From positions 1 to 6,069 of the forward strand of contig CAIVKT010000474.1 in the NCBI GenBank assembly GCA_903906615.1: a DNA stretch of 6,069 nt. The letters are read 5' to 3'. Shown here in pieces: positions 5,681 to 6,069 of this stretch (position 1 is its first letter; every line of letters begins with the position of its first letter). The DNA comes from an uncultured Bacteroidota bacterium (GTDB taxonomy: Bacteria > Bacteroidota > Bacteroidia > Chitinophagales > Chitinophagaceae). The position numbers were made by a program, and so were the translations under genes. The notes beneath the pieces were generated by a model. It saw nothing but the letters and a program-made list of their open reading frames with translations, ran no database searches and had not been told where the DNA came from.

Positions 5681-5697
5681 CGGATCAATATACTTAA

Positions 5698-6069
5698 ATG
5701 CTACAAAGCACATTTATTAGCAAAAGGTCGGTAAATACGTTTATTCTGGTAGTTGCCTATGGCTTGTTTATTTTTTGTCTCCAAATGTTTCTTTACAGAA
5801 TTGGTATTACCACTGTATGGCCTGGTTCGGCTGCACTCAGTAGTTGGGATGCAGGTAGATATGAGCAAGTTTCCAGGATCGGGTATTACTATGTAAATGA
5901 GCAAAATAGCAATGGGGGAGTTTTCATATTATTTCCGTGGGTATGGCATCTGTTACACGTTGGGGTTGTTGGCATATGCATGGTTAACCTTGTATTTTTT
6001 GCAACCGGGTTCACAATACTTACCAATATCTACCCGGTAAATTCAAATGAAAAAATATTATGGCTTACT
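5698..6069 (+). CDS. N-terminal part of a membrane protein resembling PIG-V-like GT-C mannosyltransferases
   Basis: An open frame begins with ATG at 5698 and continues without a stop for 124 codons to the window edge, so the gene is truncated only by the window. The protein starts with a short basic tail (SKR at 8-10) and a transmembrane segment at about 14-35. It is followed by an extracytoplasmic-type loop with SSWDAGRYEQVSRIGYYY (48-65) and GGVFILFPWVWHLL (73-86), then a second hydrophobic segment at about 88-111. The order WDxGxY, then GY, then FxxFPxx is the pattern seen in PIG-V-like and related GT-C glycosyltransferases, where an Asp in the first loop (here D51) is the candidate catalytic base and a polyprenyl-phosphate sugar is the donor. 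Function is inferred from this pattern alone; the acceptor is unknown. It is transcribed away from fusA, across the repeat-rich spacer. The frame is AT-rich relative to fusA and has no Shine-Dalgarno. Confidence 0.75.
   Translation, partial: MLQSTFISKRSVNTFILVVAYGLFIFCLQMFLYRIGITTVWPGSAALSSWDAGRYEQVSRIGYYYVNEQNSNGGVFILFPWVWHLLHVGVVGICMVNLVFFATGFTILTNIYPVNSNEKILWLT

Larger units (their letters stand above)
4540..5697. other. repeat-rich spacer between divergent genes, no conventional gene seen
   Basis: This 1.16-kb spacer separates fusA (minus) from the membrane-protein gene (plus). It holds the two promoters at its ends and, between them, at least six repeat or palindrome types listed separately. 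Frames on both strands are broken or cross the repeats and show no recognisable protein family. No tRNA, rRNA or known ncRNA fold was recognised by eye. The spacer seems to be a place where small elements have accumulated. Confidence 0.7.

Noticed and set aside
4540..5697. tRNA or other classical structural RNA gene in the long spacer
   Set aside because: No cloverleaf, T-loop GTTCRA motif or CCA end was found by eye; the hairpins seen are repeat palindromes.
5701..5904. 67-codon minus-strand frame at the right end
   Set aside because: It is antisense to the plus-strand membrane protein, whose hydrophobic and WDAGRY patterns are much more protein-like.

Overview
The window looks like chromosomal DNA from a member of the Bacteroidota, most likely a Chitinophaga-like lineage. 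Three things point there: -7 boxes of the TAnnTTTG type (the same 10-mer TACCTTTGCA lies in front of both dusB and fusA), start codons without clear Shine-Dalgarno sequences, and spacers filled with short repeats such as ACGCAAAG-type units, TTGGAATTTG units and the palindrome TCCCGATAGCTATCGGGA. The taxon is inferred from style; no marker search was possible.

Layout. The left two thirds is on the minus strand. Reading along that strand from right to left: fusA (EF-G, 4539-2398) has its own promoter and a strong intrinsic terminator (2347-2322). Next is a small AT-rich toxin-antitoxin pair, with a putative antitoxin (2204-1974) overlapping a PIN-domain ribonuclease toxin (1981-1577). Then come dusB (tRNA-dihydrouridine synthase, 1502-507) with an almost leaderless promoter, and a YfcE/MJ0936-type metallophosphoesterase (440 to beyond the left edge). 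The right end is on the plus strand and holds the first 124 codons of a multi-pass membrane protein that resembles PIG-V-like GT-C mannosyltransferases (5698 to beyond the right edge).

Between the divergent fusA and membrane-protein genes lies about 1.16 kb (4540-5697) with no convincing conventional gene. It is packed with repeats: two palindromes near 4635-4668, an 18-bp perfect palindrome, CAGAAT iterations, a 208-bp tandem duplication with a partial third copy, an ACGCAAAG-type element and REP-like hairpins. Each full 208-bp copy carries one consensus DnaA box and one 27-codon minus-strand reading frame. That frame is identical in both copies except for its stop codon (TAG versus TAA).

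Functionally, fusA and dusB belong to translation and tRNA modification, but they appear to be separate transcription units rather than one pathway operon. The TA pair looks like an insertion between them. Most of the window is ordinary housekeeping DNA. The parts worth a second look are the tandem 208-bp unit, the stand-alone fusA and the composition of the TA insert.
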